Positions 10,603 to 21,879 of a stretch of DNA of 64,000 nucleotides are shown in pieces. The DNA is from Certhia americana (lineage: Eukaryota; Chordata; Aves; Passeriformes; Certhiidae), in NCBI GenBank assembly GCA_018697195.1, contig CM031878.1, positions 66,414,537 to 66,478,536 of the forward strand, given 5' to 3'. The stretch's first letter is position 1. Every line of letters starts with the position of its first letter. The notes beneath the pieces were generated by a model. It was not told the origin of the DNA. It saw only the letters and a list, made by a program, of their open reading frames with translations, and made no database searches. A program made the position numbers and the translations under genes.

Positions 10603-13344
10603 CTGGCATTTTGATATTGACCTGCACTGCTACAGGGCCTTTCACATACTCAGAAACAGAGTTGCATACCTCAGTTGCCAAGTGAGTTAAATGCAACTTT
10701 TATTTATTTATTTTTAAAAAATCTGTTACTTTAAATCATATTTTAGTCCAGATCATGGCAGCCAATGTATGAATGACCTCAAGCAAATGGTACAATTAAC
10801 ATATAAGTGATGCTAGGTTGATATCCAGGGTTAGACTGAAGATAATACTACTATTTGGTACAAGGCTAGCAATAAATTTGTAGGAGAGGGACCTTAGAAT
10901 TTCATGACAAATGCAGTTGTAGTTTTGGAATGAGTTTTCTGATCTGGGGCTTCTGTAGCATTGATCACCTTTGCTAACATTTTCTGAGTAATCCCAGAAT
11001 CACAGAATGTCTGTGTAACAGATAACTAGTGATTTATCCTAGCAAAGATTTAACTGGTTGCTACTAGCAAGGCTACTTAAAATCCCTACTGGGATTACAG
11101 GCTTAGCCAAAGCATGAATGCATAGCTAAATATGTATCAGCTGCTTAGTGTTTATAACTGTGATATTGCCATTAGCATTACAGCAGTGTCCCAGACAGAA
11201 GGGGTTATAAATTCCCATTACACTAAATGTAAAGAGGTCTTTAGTGCTGACAGTGATTGCCCTTACAGATAAGTCTCTTCATAGCTCTTCATAGCTCTTC
11301 CTCCTTTAGGAGCAGGCAAAAGAGGTAAAAAATGCAAATTCAGCAATCTGCTGTTGGTTATATGACATTATAGTTGTTCTCATTCTTACCCAGTGAGATT
11401 TTTCTCCAGATTTAGGAAAGGCAACTATAATATATTTGATTCCTACCTTTCTAACTTCCTTCTAAACTCTTACTCCTAAATCATCTCCAGTTAAAGAGTT
11501 TCTGTTCATTTACCAGACATTGAAATCTCTTGGGCTTAAATTTGTCTACTTTCTACTGTGGGTCTGGAATTGAAGTCATGCTCTTTTTCCACGAGCTCCA
11601 GACTGGAGTGCCTGCTGCCACTGTGGCTCCCTCAGTGCAAGACCACAATACAATCTGGCTATATTTTTCTCCTGAAAAAGGCAAAGGGGAGTAGAAAACT
11701 AACCAGTTTCTGTGTATTGGTGGATAGGATTGGCATGGTTTCTGATCAGGAAATATATAGAAGTGAAATACATATTTTGGTGTCTGAATTTATAATTCTT
11801 ATCTTTGCGCCATAGAACACAAAATGAACAGAAATAATAATAATATGTATTGTCATTGTCTTGCCATTTACTTATCCTCTGTAACACTAGAAGGGAGAAG
11901 ATGCATCACTAGTTGCCAGTTAGGCTGGCACAGGGGTAAAAATCTCCAATGGACAATGGCATATTCATATCTATTCTGCTTTCCTTGATAGTCTTAATTC
12001 ATATTTAGAAGTTCTTGGTATGAATATTCCCTTTTGAAAGCTCTACATATGAGCCAGTGCTTGGTCCTCAGCACCATTTGCTCCCTCTGCAAATATCAAA
12101 TTCCATTGACATGGAAGCTAAAGTCCCTGTGGCAATGACTCACTGTAGTTCCTGTGTTCCAGTACCTATAATTTTGCTGCCAGCTGTTTTCATCTGATCT
12201 TTAATTATAAGGTGAGTGTTTACACTCCAAAACGGAGCAAGTCAATTATTATCTAACTCAAATCACTGAACAGCCTTCACTGACATGCAAAACTGATCTA
12301 TTTTTCATAAACATTTTTCCTGAGATTAGAGCCTTTGATATCCATCTGAGTGAAGTGTCTGACTACTCTGGGTAAGTTCCTCCTTTTCTGTCATAAAAGA
12401 TCATCTGACTTCATTCAGACATTTATTTGTCAGCTAACAGTTATGCCCCATTTTCAGAAACATTAAGAACAGTCACAAATGGAAGACTGAGGAGGTTATA
12501 GAAAGATGAGGGAATGGACTGTATTTATATTTTTCCTGTCCAGCATAAAATTGGAAATGCTTCAAGTCAGCACTTTAAACAAAAACCCTCTTTGGAATGG
12601 TGATGTACTCAGCAGCAGCTCAGGAAAGGTGCAAATGAAAATGTACCAGATGGCAGAAGTTGCTGAATACTGAATTCTGAATTTACTTCATTGTATGCAT
12701 ATGTATTCACAGGTCATTCTATCATTTTATAAATAATGGAGGAAATTACTTATGTTTCCTTACATAACACACCAAGAACATGGAATAGTCATTACATCAT
12801 CTGACTTTCTGAGTGCAAAGTACTTTATAAAAACAAATGTGCCTATGGGAGGCTTCCACTTTATATAGGCCTTTTTAAAGGGTTTTCCAGTTGGTTTTAC
12901 AGAAATATATTTGGGGGTTTTAAAAGAAAACTGCAATATATTAAAAAAAAAAAAAAGAAGAAAGGAGACAGAAGCAGTAAAGGTAGGAACAGAAGACTCA
13001 GTTCTCACTGTTAAGGCATGTACAGGATAGTGCAAAATAGATAAAGCATGCATGAGTTGCTGGGAAGGTGATACAGATACATGAAGGGATACAGATACAT
13101 GAATGTGATATGTATGCAGAAAGTGTGAAGTCTTATATGTCATCTATGTGCTTTACTCTCTCATTCTATGAATACTTCTCATTTTGGATCCAGAGGACTT
13201 ATCCCTACTGTTTTTCTTGCCAAGTGAAGTAGTCAATAAATGGCCCAGATGAGCCTGGGTAAGGAGCATTTTCTGTGCTGCAGAGGAAGACAAAAAAACC
13301 TGAGACATAATGTTCTAAAATGCCTGAATTTCTTTTCATCCTTA

Positions 13345-13900
13345 CTCACCTTAGATGGCATATCAGGAAGATGGACAAAGCCTTGCTCCACATGAGGTAC
13401 TTGCCCCTTTTTCTGCTCTGCATACCCTGCTGAGCCTCAAGATTCTTCCCTCCTATGCCAATGCAGCTCCCAGGGGAGTAGAGGGAAACAAGAAGGAGGC
13501 TTCCCTGTGACTTTTCCATCCTGGAGCTCTCAAGATGATGTTTGTGCAGTAGGGACAAGCAGAAACCCCAAAGAAAACAAGTTCAGACATTTATTTGGCA
13601 TCATCATTGCAGCTTTGTGCAAGGTGGCAGTTGGCAAAGGGACTGACCTGTCTCCTCTGGATGGCTTTTCTTTCCAAGGACCAAGGTGTCAGCTGGCCCA
13701 GGCTGTGGTCTGCACAGAGGTGCAGCAGCCCTCCCCTGCCAAAGGTGCTGGCTGCCCTTCTGCAGAAACCACAGACATTGCTTGGGAAGGTGGCCCTGCA
13801 GAAGCATGAGTCTGGACAGTTCTACCAGTGACAAGCTCTGGAACAGTACAATGAGTGACAGAGTGCAGTGAGAACTTTATGTCTGCTCCAAGGCACACCA
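13345..13900. other. GC-richer block with overlapping short open frames
   Basis: This block is clearly richer in G and C than its surroundings. Five short open frames (61 to 100 codons) overlap on both strands at about 13507-13901, a side effect of few stop codons in GC-rich DNA. On the minus strand, an open segment ends at a very good donor (AAG/GTGAGTAAGG, just below 13355). No protein family is recognised. It could be an old exon, a promoter-proximal region or an unrecognised repeat. Confidence 0.3.
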
Positions 13901-13967
13901 AATCCAGTGGAGAGCATTACAGTTTACTATAGATCAGCCATCCAGGATGTTGGCACTGATTTACAAG

Positions 13968-14500
13968 ACTTAAACCCCTGCTCTAAACCAGTTGTCCTTG
14001 TTCTGCCACTACAAACCTTAGTTAAATTCTCTCTCCCTTCTTCTTATGAGCCCCTTTTAAGTATTTAAAGGTCACAATTAAGACTTCCAGGAATATTCTC
14101 ATCTCTAGGCTGGACAACTCCAATTCTCAGCACTTCCTCCTCACTATAATCACAGTCCTGTCTGGACTGGACATAGTGCTCTGGACTCATTTCAACAGGT
14201 CCATGTCTTTCCTGCACTAAGGATGCCAGAATTGGACACAGCACGCTACATGAGGTCTCACCAGAGCAGAGGGGCAGAACCCCTCACTCAGTGGGCCACC
14301 CGTGCTGCTTTGGATACAGCCCAGGGCATGTTTGGATTTCTGGGCTATAAGCACAGAAATATATTGACAGTCATATCTAATTTTTCATCCACTGATCTCC
14401 CCAGTTTCTTTTCCTTCTCTGGTCTCAAACACTTCATCCTCCAGCCTGTTCTTAGACTGGGGGTTGCCTTGGGCCAGGCACAAGATGTTGAACTTGTCCT
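13968..14500 (-). mobile_element. CR1 LINE, ORF2 3' portion (interrupted copy, part 1)
   Basis: Read on the minus strand, this matches the end of CR1 ORF2, the reverse-transcriptase protein of the chicken-repeat family. Landmarks on the + strand are the block tccatgtctttcctg (about 14200), ggacacagcacgctac (14234) and ggccaggcacaagatgttg (14472-14490). All are typical of the C-terminal CR1 coding region in reverse. Stops and indels make it dead. At 14500 homology stops at TGTCCT, where a long LTR-like element is inserted, and it resumes at 16205. Confidence 0.85.
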
Positions 14501-14584
14501 TGATGTCTGTTTAAGTTTTGGTTTGCCAATTTGAAATTTTCTAATTAAGAGCAAAGCAAGCTTAAACTTAAAAGAACATAAAAC

Positions 14585-14590
14585 TTTATT
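14585..14590 (-). promoter_or_regulatory. Polyadenylation signal AATAAA
   Basis: TTTATT on the + strand reads AATAAA on the minus strand, near the 3' end of the LTR-like element, followed by T-rich sequence. Its place fits the R region of an LTR. Confidence 0.5.
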
Positions 14591-15429
14591 AACAGAGTTA
14601 AAAGGAACATAGTAAGGAAGGAAATTTTATATAAACAAACAAACAAACAAACAACACTCCCCCCCCAAATAAAAGAAAACCTTTTAGAACACTTTTTCTC
14701 TCTTGCTTTCTTAATAATTTTCTTACTAACAACATAGAGATGGAAACTTGTAGCTTTCAGTCAGTTTACCACGTTTAAAATACTTTCTTTAACTCACTTA
14801 GGGAGAATAGTTTTTCTTGCCATACTATTGACACTTCTTTACAAGAAAAACAAAGGTTTTCTTGTGGATTCAATGCTACTGCGACCAGCCGCTCGGAACA
14901 GGAAAATTCTGTTTGCAGTGTAAAAGTCCTTCCTATGTCTTGCAGCCATTCTTACAGCTGCTTTCATAGGTTATTTCAATTTTTTGGGGTGCTATTTTAA
15001 GGATGAGCTGTTTTACCACTGAGCAAAGTCCTCTTTGTTTATTTCTAAGACTAGAAGTTTTTTACTACTATCTCTAAGGTAAAGTTTCTTATTTCTTTAT
15101 ACTCAAATTTCTCACTAAATTCACACCATGCATTTGCTTCAGCCACTGGTGCCCTAAAGCTCACAACCGAGCTAAAATGCTACATCCCCCCAATGCATCT
15201 CCATGTGTTACAAGGAATTAAAAAATACCCAGTCAGATATATCTTAAGTCAAGTGTAAAACATCTCTTCAATCTCTTCTGTCTAAAATCAACTCTTTACT
15301 GACCTCAAAATCCCATGTTACCATCTCTATGTATTCACCTTTTTTTCCTTTTCTTAATCTAAGAGAGAAACAGTATTTGCAAAGGCATCTGTTTTTTAAG
15401 CTTCACCACTAACCAAAACAGTTTACAAA

Positions 15430-16080
15430 GTCTTGCAACGCCGAAAGAAAAAAAAACTCATTTGGTCCAAGCTCTGTCTCAGGAACACGGCTCGCCGTGC
15501 TTCCCTGCCGGCCACGTGGTTCCCACAGGCACCATGAGCCAGCTCAACTTTGTTAAGGGTGAAAAAAAAAAGGGAAAATTCAAACTGTCGCTGATGCTTC
15601 CATTCCCCCGTCTGCAGTAAAGCTGGCTTAAAGCAGCTGGGCACACAAAGTTCATTGCCAGCCATGCCAAGGTGTCCGTGTGAGATCGCCCCGGCCCCTC
15701 CGATCCCGGCCACGTGGCTGCTCTCGGTCTGTAATGGCAGCAGCTGCAAGGCTGCTCCTGGCCTCCAGGCTATTTTTCCTTAAACTGCTCTCAATGCTAA
15801 CACAGTCTTTGTCTGGCACAGTCCAGCAAGCTCTGCTAAGAAAAGGCTTGTCCCCACTGGCAGAGTCCCAGCCATTTGTCGGGACAAGACGCGGTAAGCT
15901 CTTCGATGAAAGCCCAGCAGCTCTCCGATGAAAGGTTCAGCAGCTTTGCTCATCACCCCTCTGGAGACAGGAGAATTTCGGCTGAGCTCCCCCTGGGAAC
16001 CAGCCTAAACCCAGCCATGCGGCCTGAGCTAAGACTCGCTCCTGGGCCCAACCCGTCCTCACCAAAGCTGGAAACAAACA
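15430..16080. promoter_or_regulatory. CpG-enriched block within the LTR-like element
   Basis: About two dozen CpG dinucleotides fall in roughly 650 bases, while neighbouring DNA has very few. Two CACGTG E-box cores occur in a shared GGCCACGTGG context (near 15508-15517 and 15709-15718). The enrichment could be the promoter and leader of the element, possibly young enough not to have lost its CpGs. An unannotated host promoter is the alternative. Confidence 0.45.
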
Positions 16081-16204
16081 GAGCTATTCCCAGGCTTTTT
16101 TTGGTTTTAAGATGTGTATTTACAAAAGGCGTACCCACTATTTTCATTGGCCCAATCAGATGTCAATATTAAAAAATTGTCCAATTAGAACCAACCTAGG
16201 ACAC

Positions 16205-16255
16205 TGTCCTTCAGAGAGTTTGCATAGGCCTGGTCCTCCTGTCCAGGTCCAGAAG
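16205..16255 (-). mobile_element. CR1 LINE (interrupted copy, part 2)
   Basis: After the LTR-like element the sequence TTCAGAGAGTTTGCATAGGCC continues the CR1 text that stopped at 14500 (gttgaactt). The two parts read through when the insertion is removed, which dates the LTR as younger than this CR1. The copy fades out before 16290. Confidence 0.55.
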
Positions 16256-16580
16256 AAGTCCATATAGAAGATAACTTTTGATAAAGGGGCTAATGTAACT
16301 GAATAGGAAAAGTGCTCACCTAGGTCTGTTGTTTTAACTGGAGGTAAACTCATGGGTGAAGTGAAGGTCGGTGGCTGTCTTGGCCACAATAATTATGAAG
16401 CTGTAAAGTTTAAGATAATTGGCCCTATGAAAAAAGCTGTCAGCAGAGATGCTGCTACGAGCAGGCTTTTGGCTGATCAAGGAACTCGTAAGTAGGGAAT
16501 CTGCTTTCAAGGGTTTCTGCATCCATAAATACTGAGGACTTTTTAAGAGCCACCTTTTAAAAGAGCACAGGAGAAGGAAA

Positions 16581-16611
16581 TTTTGGGAATCAAGGATTCC
16601 CAAAATCCTTG
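16581..16611. repeat. Perfect inverted repeat with overlapping alternative hairpin
   Basis: TTTTGGGAATC (16581-16591) and GATTCCCAAAA (16595-16605) form an 11 bp perfect stem with a 3-base loop. CAAGGAT (16591-16597) and ATCCTTG (16605-16611) form a second, overlapping 7 bp stem. It lies inside CR1 linker sequence. Confidence 0.85.
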
Positions 16612-16923
16612 GATGCGCAGCAGGAGGCTGGGTAGGTTAAATAGGCAACCAAACACTGACCTCTGGGTACTGATTCTGTATATTTAGATGGAAAAGAAAT
16701 TGTATGGACTTCAAAAGCATGGCCAGGCTACACAGGATGATTACAGAGGTGGTATTTGTCACTAGGGAGAAAATTTGTGTGATGAAAACTCAGCTGGAAT
16801 TGAAGTTAGTAAACCAAAAAATAAAGGAGAAAAAAAAAGGCTTTTTAAGGCATGGTCATGGTAAAAGGAGGACGAAATAGAAGATTGGTCCATTACCTGA
16901 TGATGTTGGTTTTCACCTCTCAG

Positions 16924-16981
16924 GAATGAATGAATGAATGAATGAATGAATGAATGAATGAATGAATGAATGAATGAATGA
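16924..16981 (+). repeat. (GAAT)n microsatellite inside CR1
   Basis: About fourteen perfect tandem GAAT units lie where the CR1 reads ...ggaatgaatgaagac. This suggests expansion from a short seed within the LINE. Confidence 0.95.
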
Positions 16982-17514
16982 AGACAAAACTGAAGTATTT
17001 CATTCCGCCTTTGCTTCTATCTTTTATCATCAACAATGTGTCCTGTATCCCACAGGAGCTGTGGGTCTGAGCACTAAGACTGGGAGAGGGATAGACTTTC
17101 AGCTGTTCATGCAGAATTTACGGCTGCAACCAATTGTACACATTTCTATGGGACCCAATTGGATTCATCCCGGGGTACCAAAAGAACTGGACATTGTCAT
17201 TGCAAAAACTCTCTCAGTTATCAGTTTTTGGTATCTGAGGATGTCCTATCCCTGTTGAGTGAGAAGTAGCAATTTTCAAGAATGGCTAGAAAGATGACCT
17301 TTGTAATTCTAGGCTTGTCACTCACTCCAGTGCCTGAAGAAGATTATTATGGGAGCTGCTGAAAAACACTTGAAAGACAATGCAGTCATCAGTCAAAGGC
17401 GACAATAAGTTCATGAAGGGAAAGTCATGTCTTGCTAACTTAATATTCTCTCATGATAAGGTTTCCTGCCTAGTGTAAAAAGGGATGACAGTGGATGTGG
17501 GTTGTTTGGTTGTT

Positions 17515-17653
17515 GTTTATTTTAGATTTTATTTTATTTTAATTTAGTTAAGTTTAGTTTAATTTAGTTTAGCTTAGTTTAGTTTAGTTCACTCTTTTTT
17601 ATTGTATTTTATTTTATTTTAGTTCAGTTTAGTTTAGTTTAGTTTAGTTTTTA
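17515..17653 (+). repeat. (TTTAG/TTTTA)n pentanucleotide tract inside CR1
   Basis: Imperfect tandem pentamers (tttag, tttta) fill about 140 bases and sit exactly between the CR1 blocks encoding the sequence before and after the conserved LDFxKAFDTVSH region. Confidence 0.9.
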
Positions 17654-20343
17654 ATACTGTCTCTCACAGGATTCTCCTGTATGAAATTTCCAGCACACAG
17701 CTAGACTGATACATAATATGATGGGTGAACTGAAAGACTAGGCTCAAAGAGTTGTAGTATTTGGAATAATATCTAGCTGATGGCCTATCAGTAGTGGTGT
17801 TATTCTCAATTTTAGGTTTCATTTTGGAGCCAGTTCTGTTTGGTAGTTTTATTAATGACTAAAATGACACATGAGTTGAGTGCTCAGTAAGTAGTTGCAG
17901 GCAATATTAATCTAGGAGGAACCATTGATACCCTCAAGGTATCAATAGAGATAGATCTTGATCAATTAGAATGCTAGACAGTCACCAGCTGTGTGAATTT
18001 TGGCAAGAACAAATGTCATATTCTACACCTGGGATGGTGTAATCCTCTATGTACATATAGTCTGGGGGACAGGAGGCCAAAGCCTTGCAGAAAGGGGTTG
18101 GGGGTTTTGGCTGGTGGTTATCTCAATATGAGTCAGTGATGAACCCTGGAAGTCAAAAGGGCCAGCCATATCCTTTGGTACATTGAGCACATTATAGCTA
18201 ACTGGTCAAAGGAACTGACTGTTTCACCTTATTCAACACTGATGTGGTCTCACTTTCAATGCTGGGTGTAGTTTGGGGCCCACAATGTAAGGATATAAAA
18301 ATACTACAATATGTTGACAGAAGGATAACAGTTATGGTACAAGGACTAAAGGGCATGTTTTGTAAGGAGTGACTGAGGAGACCAGGTTTATTCAGCCTGT
18401 AGAGGAGGAGACTGACTGGTGCACATTGCAGTTACAACTTCCTCGTGAGGAGATACGGAAGAAGGGCGCTTGTCTCTCCTCTCTGGTGTTTTGTAGCAAA
18501 TTTCAAGGCTTAAAGATACTTCATTGGAAGTTCAGATTTGGACAGAAATTCTTCAGATTGGAAAAGTTCTTCTCTGAGATGGTGGCCAGGCACTGGAACA
18601 AGCTCCCCAGAGAAGTGGTCATGTCTGCAAGTCTGTTGGTCTCCAAGAAGTGGTGGGACAATGCTCTGAGAGATGTGGTTTAGTTTTTAAGTTGTCCTGT
18701 GTGGAGCTAGGAGTTAGACTCAGTGATCTTCCTGAATCCCTTCCAACTCATGATACTGCACTGCCTAATTTGTAATTAAGATTTGTGGACACAAAAAATA
18801 CATTTCCCTTTTCTGCTTGCACCTGTATGACAAAATCAGCCTTTATTTTGTTCTTCTTGAAGTTACTTAACTCCAGGATTGCATTCTTGTTCTCCAGGGC
18901 TATGCATTCTTATTCAACCATTCTTTTCAGTTTGCAAGCCAAGCTTTGAGATGTTAATGTCAGTCATTTCTGTTCCTTTGTGGCAGAACACTACTACACA
19001 AGTGGCTTACCTTGTTCAAAATTATTAAAAAAAAAGCATCTTAATCCTTAAAGCTGATTTTGGATTAGAGTTTGGCAATGAAACCATACATTCCTCATGA
19101 TTTCTGAGGTTTTCTTTGCCAAGTCTGCTATGAAAAATTGAGAAACTAATCTTCAGTGGCTCATATGGGTAGAGTGTTGGGTTTGGTGCTTTGAGGAGGA
19201 GTTTGTGTCTATGTTCACATATTCTCGTGCATGTGAATGCAGATGTTCAGCTCTATTTTCTGGGTTTTCGTATTAGGAAATAGTGAATTTAAAGTTCTGA
19301 TTGAAAGGGAGACACTGATGCTTGGGTTTAGTTTGGCTTTTTTTTTGTCAAATACGGATTTATTTATAATATATAGATTCAGATTTGAACTAGGACACTT
19401 GAGGGCTTTCTGTATGGAAAAAAACATCTGTAGTGGTGGGAACACCAGAATAGGATTTCCCAATCCTGGTAAACCTACTCATTGATTATGGTGAGATTAA
19501 CTAGGCCTGGAGGAGTTCAGCTGGGTCTTAAGGGTCTCTGTAGGTGCAATACCCCTCCTGCACTATAGGATAGACCTTGACAGGTCTCTCTGGAAGAGGA
19601 AGCATTCTAAATACCCTTTTGAGCTTCTCTTTACACCAAGAGTATGACAGTCAATGACTATCTTTTAACATTCTAATTTAAAATGTTATCTGCTCAATTG
19701 CTGTTGTGTACTTAGCTATGGCTACCAATCAGTGATTTTAGGATGAGAGATTGAACAATATGGCAAACAGTGCTTTAGTTTCTTTCATCAGTGCATTTGA
19801 AAAGTAATTCTTTATTATTATAGAATCTTAAGCATAATTATAAGAAGTTTAAAAATGCAACCAGCCTCTTTCTTTCTAAACATGAAGGTTGATTGTCATG
19901 TTGCTGATGATACAGTGAGGGCTAGGTGATGCATATGATGCATTCAGGATCAGACAGTATAGCTTCAGCTTACTTGCTTAGCCAAATCAAGACCAAGTAT
20001 GTTCTTTCATTACTTGTGTTTATTTTCTAGACTTGAAAGTGCAATTACAGAAAGATGTCTGACATCATGTTGCAGCTTTAGGTCATACCTTGTCCACATT
20101 CCGAAACCACACCAGGGCACACCTGACTTTAACCATGTCAGGCACACATTCATGTCAAGTCTTCTGGAACTGTTGTGCTGTCATGTGCTGAGAAGCACAG
20201 AACTGAAAACTGTGGAAGAAGCAATGCCTTCCATTTATTTATGCTTTTTAATGAACTAACTTGATTTAAAAAATAATTGGATAGTATGAGTTTTACACAA
20301 ATTATTTGAGGCACTGGATATGAATATTATATTTTTCTTTTAG

Positions 20344-20368
20344 GTTTCTTTCATATGGATTTGGAAGG
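20344..20368 (+). other. Candidate micro-exon (very weak)
   Basis: The acceptor tatttttcttttag is followed by 25 bases and the donor AGG/gtaatt. Phase 0 in and 1 out would bridge the candidates at 10109 and 21836. I looked at it because that bridge was missing, so the phase match is selected, not independent evidence. Confidence 0.1.
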
Positions 20369-21835
20369 GTAATTCTTACTTTCAATCTATTACTTAATAG
20401 TCTGAACTACCTCCCAAGCCTGGGGAAATTAAAGTAGATCAGAGTGTCTCTTTGTGAGAAGAAATTTAAGCAGAACACAGTACTTCTGAATCTGTTTTTG
20501 TTCTGTTTGTTGAGATGTTCTCATTGCAGCTTCCACAGCCTCTAGGAGCACTGTGAAAGGGAGGATCATGCATGCTGGTAACTTGTACCTGTTTTTCTTG
20601 GACAAGCACTTAAAGACTTGGATTCATGTTGGGCTATCGAAAATGTAGTGAATAAACATTGGAGGAGACTGGGTGGAAGAGCTTTCAGTGTGTGATTTTC
20701 TTTAGGTCTTAATTCAGTGATGTTCATTTTTATCCAGAAGAATAAATTACCCAGTCTTTGCTTCCTGCTTATATTAGAATTCAGTGCAAAAATAGTTTCT
20801 GATAATGAAATAACTTCCTTCCTTATGTGTCAGAGGCTGATGTCAAAGAAGTGAAAAAATGACACCTCTGTCTCCTGGTCTAAAAATTATTTTGTGCTTA
20901 TATCTGACTTTTCTAATTTTTTTGGTAATTGAGTCTTATTGTTTGATACTTTTAACATGTTGACATAAGAGGTGTATGTATCTGTGTACCACACAGGCCT
21001 AGAGGATCCTTCTCTTATAATAAGTTTTGCTGAGCTTTTAGAGGCTTGCTGGTCAAGCTAAGTAGTTTTCTACAGTAAATATTAGTATTTGTCTGAGAGT
21101 TTCAAAATTTCCAAATATTTGAAGGAGTTTACTAATCCATCTTCTCACATTCTGGTAAATATAGAACTTCCAAGTCTTATTGCTTAAATTACACCTGTCA
21201 GATTATCCAATCATACAAATCTGGACACAATGCAGACATTTTATGCATATTCAATTGGTAATATGCCAGCCAGTTATCATGAGCTTTTAACATTGTAGTG
21301 TACTTCTACACTGAAAGGAAATTTTATCCACATAACCTAGTATTTCTTGCAAATTATTGTATCTGGTACAGTGTGTGTGTGCATGTGTGTGTGTGACATT
21401 CATATTTTTTACCTTCCTGAGGGAATTAAGATTTAGAAGATTGTTTTGCCACATATTACAGAATATCACACATAATTCTTGTATAAGGAAACCTTTTGTG
21501 TTCAAAAGCTTTATTAATCACAGACATCTCTCAGCAATTTTAAATCTGAAGGATTTATGGAAGTCATTCTTTAAGTATGGTTGGAAATTATTAAGTCATG
21601 TTTATCTGAAATAACCTGGTATTTCCCTGGTTTTGTTTACTTAAAAGTTTAATCGACTTTTTTTGTAGAAAGTCTGGATCTGCTGTGTTAAAAATATGAC
21701 TCTAATCTGTCAACCCTTGTTTGTGTGAAAAAATCTTGTTGAGGTGATGAGGTTCTGGGAAATAGCAGCTGTTTGTGGGAGCAGAGGTTGCCACATCTCG
21801 TCTGAACTGACCTGTGGCATTTTTTTTCCTTCCAG

Positions 21836-21879
21836 CTATGTACTTTGTTGAAAGATCAAACGAAGCCATGAAAATGATG
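21836..21879 (+). other. Candidate internal exon (unassigned)
   Basis: The upstream sequence is a textbook acceptor: ctgac as branch site, then gcattttttttccttccag. It is followed by 44 bases and the donor ATG/gtaaga. Only one frame is open, entered in phase 1 and left in phase 0, giving MYFVERSNEAMKMM after a split codon. The other two frames contain stops. I do not recognise the protein. This is the best plus-strand candidate by splice-site quality. Confidence 0.3.

Larger units (their letters stand above)
2964..13967. other. AT-rich stretch without recognised gene
   Basis: I see no transposon copy that I can name and no gene. The stretch holds A/T-rich DNA, a (GTTTT)n tract, (AGT)n at about 7776-7795 and scattered short homopolymers. 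It also holds the exon-like candidates listed separately at 6279, 7992, 10109 and 10534. Short open frames here are of a length expected by chance in 64 kb. Confidence 0.6.
14501..16203 (-). mobile_element. Long solo-LTR-like insertion inside CR1
   Basis: This 1.7 kb block begins TGATGTC and ends CCTAGGACA, so it has TG...CA termini. TGTCCT lies on both sides (14495-14500 and 16205-16210, one extra C before the right copy). Read on the minus strand it has CCAAT-type motifs near its start (16145-16195), a CpG-enriched middle (15430-16080) with two CACGTG sites, and AATAAA (14585-14590) about 85 bases before its end. This is the order U3, promoter, R, U5 of a retroviral LTR. The flanking CR1 joins up across it. 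No retroviral coding sequence is seen. The family is not recognised, and 1.7 kb is long for an LTR. Confidence 0.6.
16290..18766 (+). mobile_element. CR1 LINE, long copy covering most of ORF2 and the 3' end
   Basis: This is the longest CR1 here. In broken frames it shows the end of the endonuclease domain (GEVKVGGCLGHNNYEAV, about 16350-16400). The linker (GQATQDDYRGG, about 16720) comes next, then EDKTEVFHSAFASIF (16980). The first reverse-transcriptase block is SMGPNWIHPGVPKEL (17145-17189), with a HGF-MKG-like block (about 17410) after it. Next is a DTVSHRILL-like block (about 17655-17680) and the C-terminal RxWNKLPREVV region (about 18590). The 3' untranslated end has the CR1 signature gatctt...cccttccaactc at 18725-18750. 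The catalytic FADD position reads VAGN (about 17890-17905). Many stops, so inactive. Confidence 0.85.

Noticed and set aside
10984..11030. Possible CR1 tail (cccagaatcacagaatgtctg)
   Set aside because: Only about 20 bases resemble the CR1 terminus and no CR1 text follows.
18369..18683. 104-codon open frame as a host gene
   Set aside because: It lies in the 3' coding part of the long CR1 (WNKLPREVV block).
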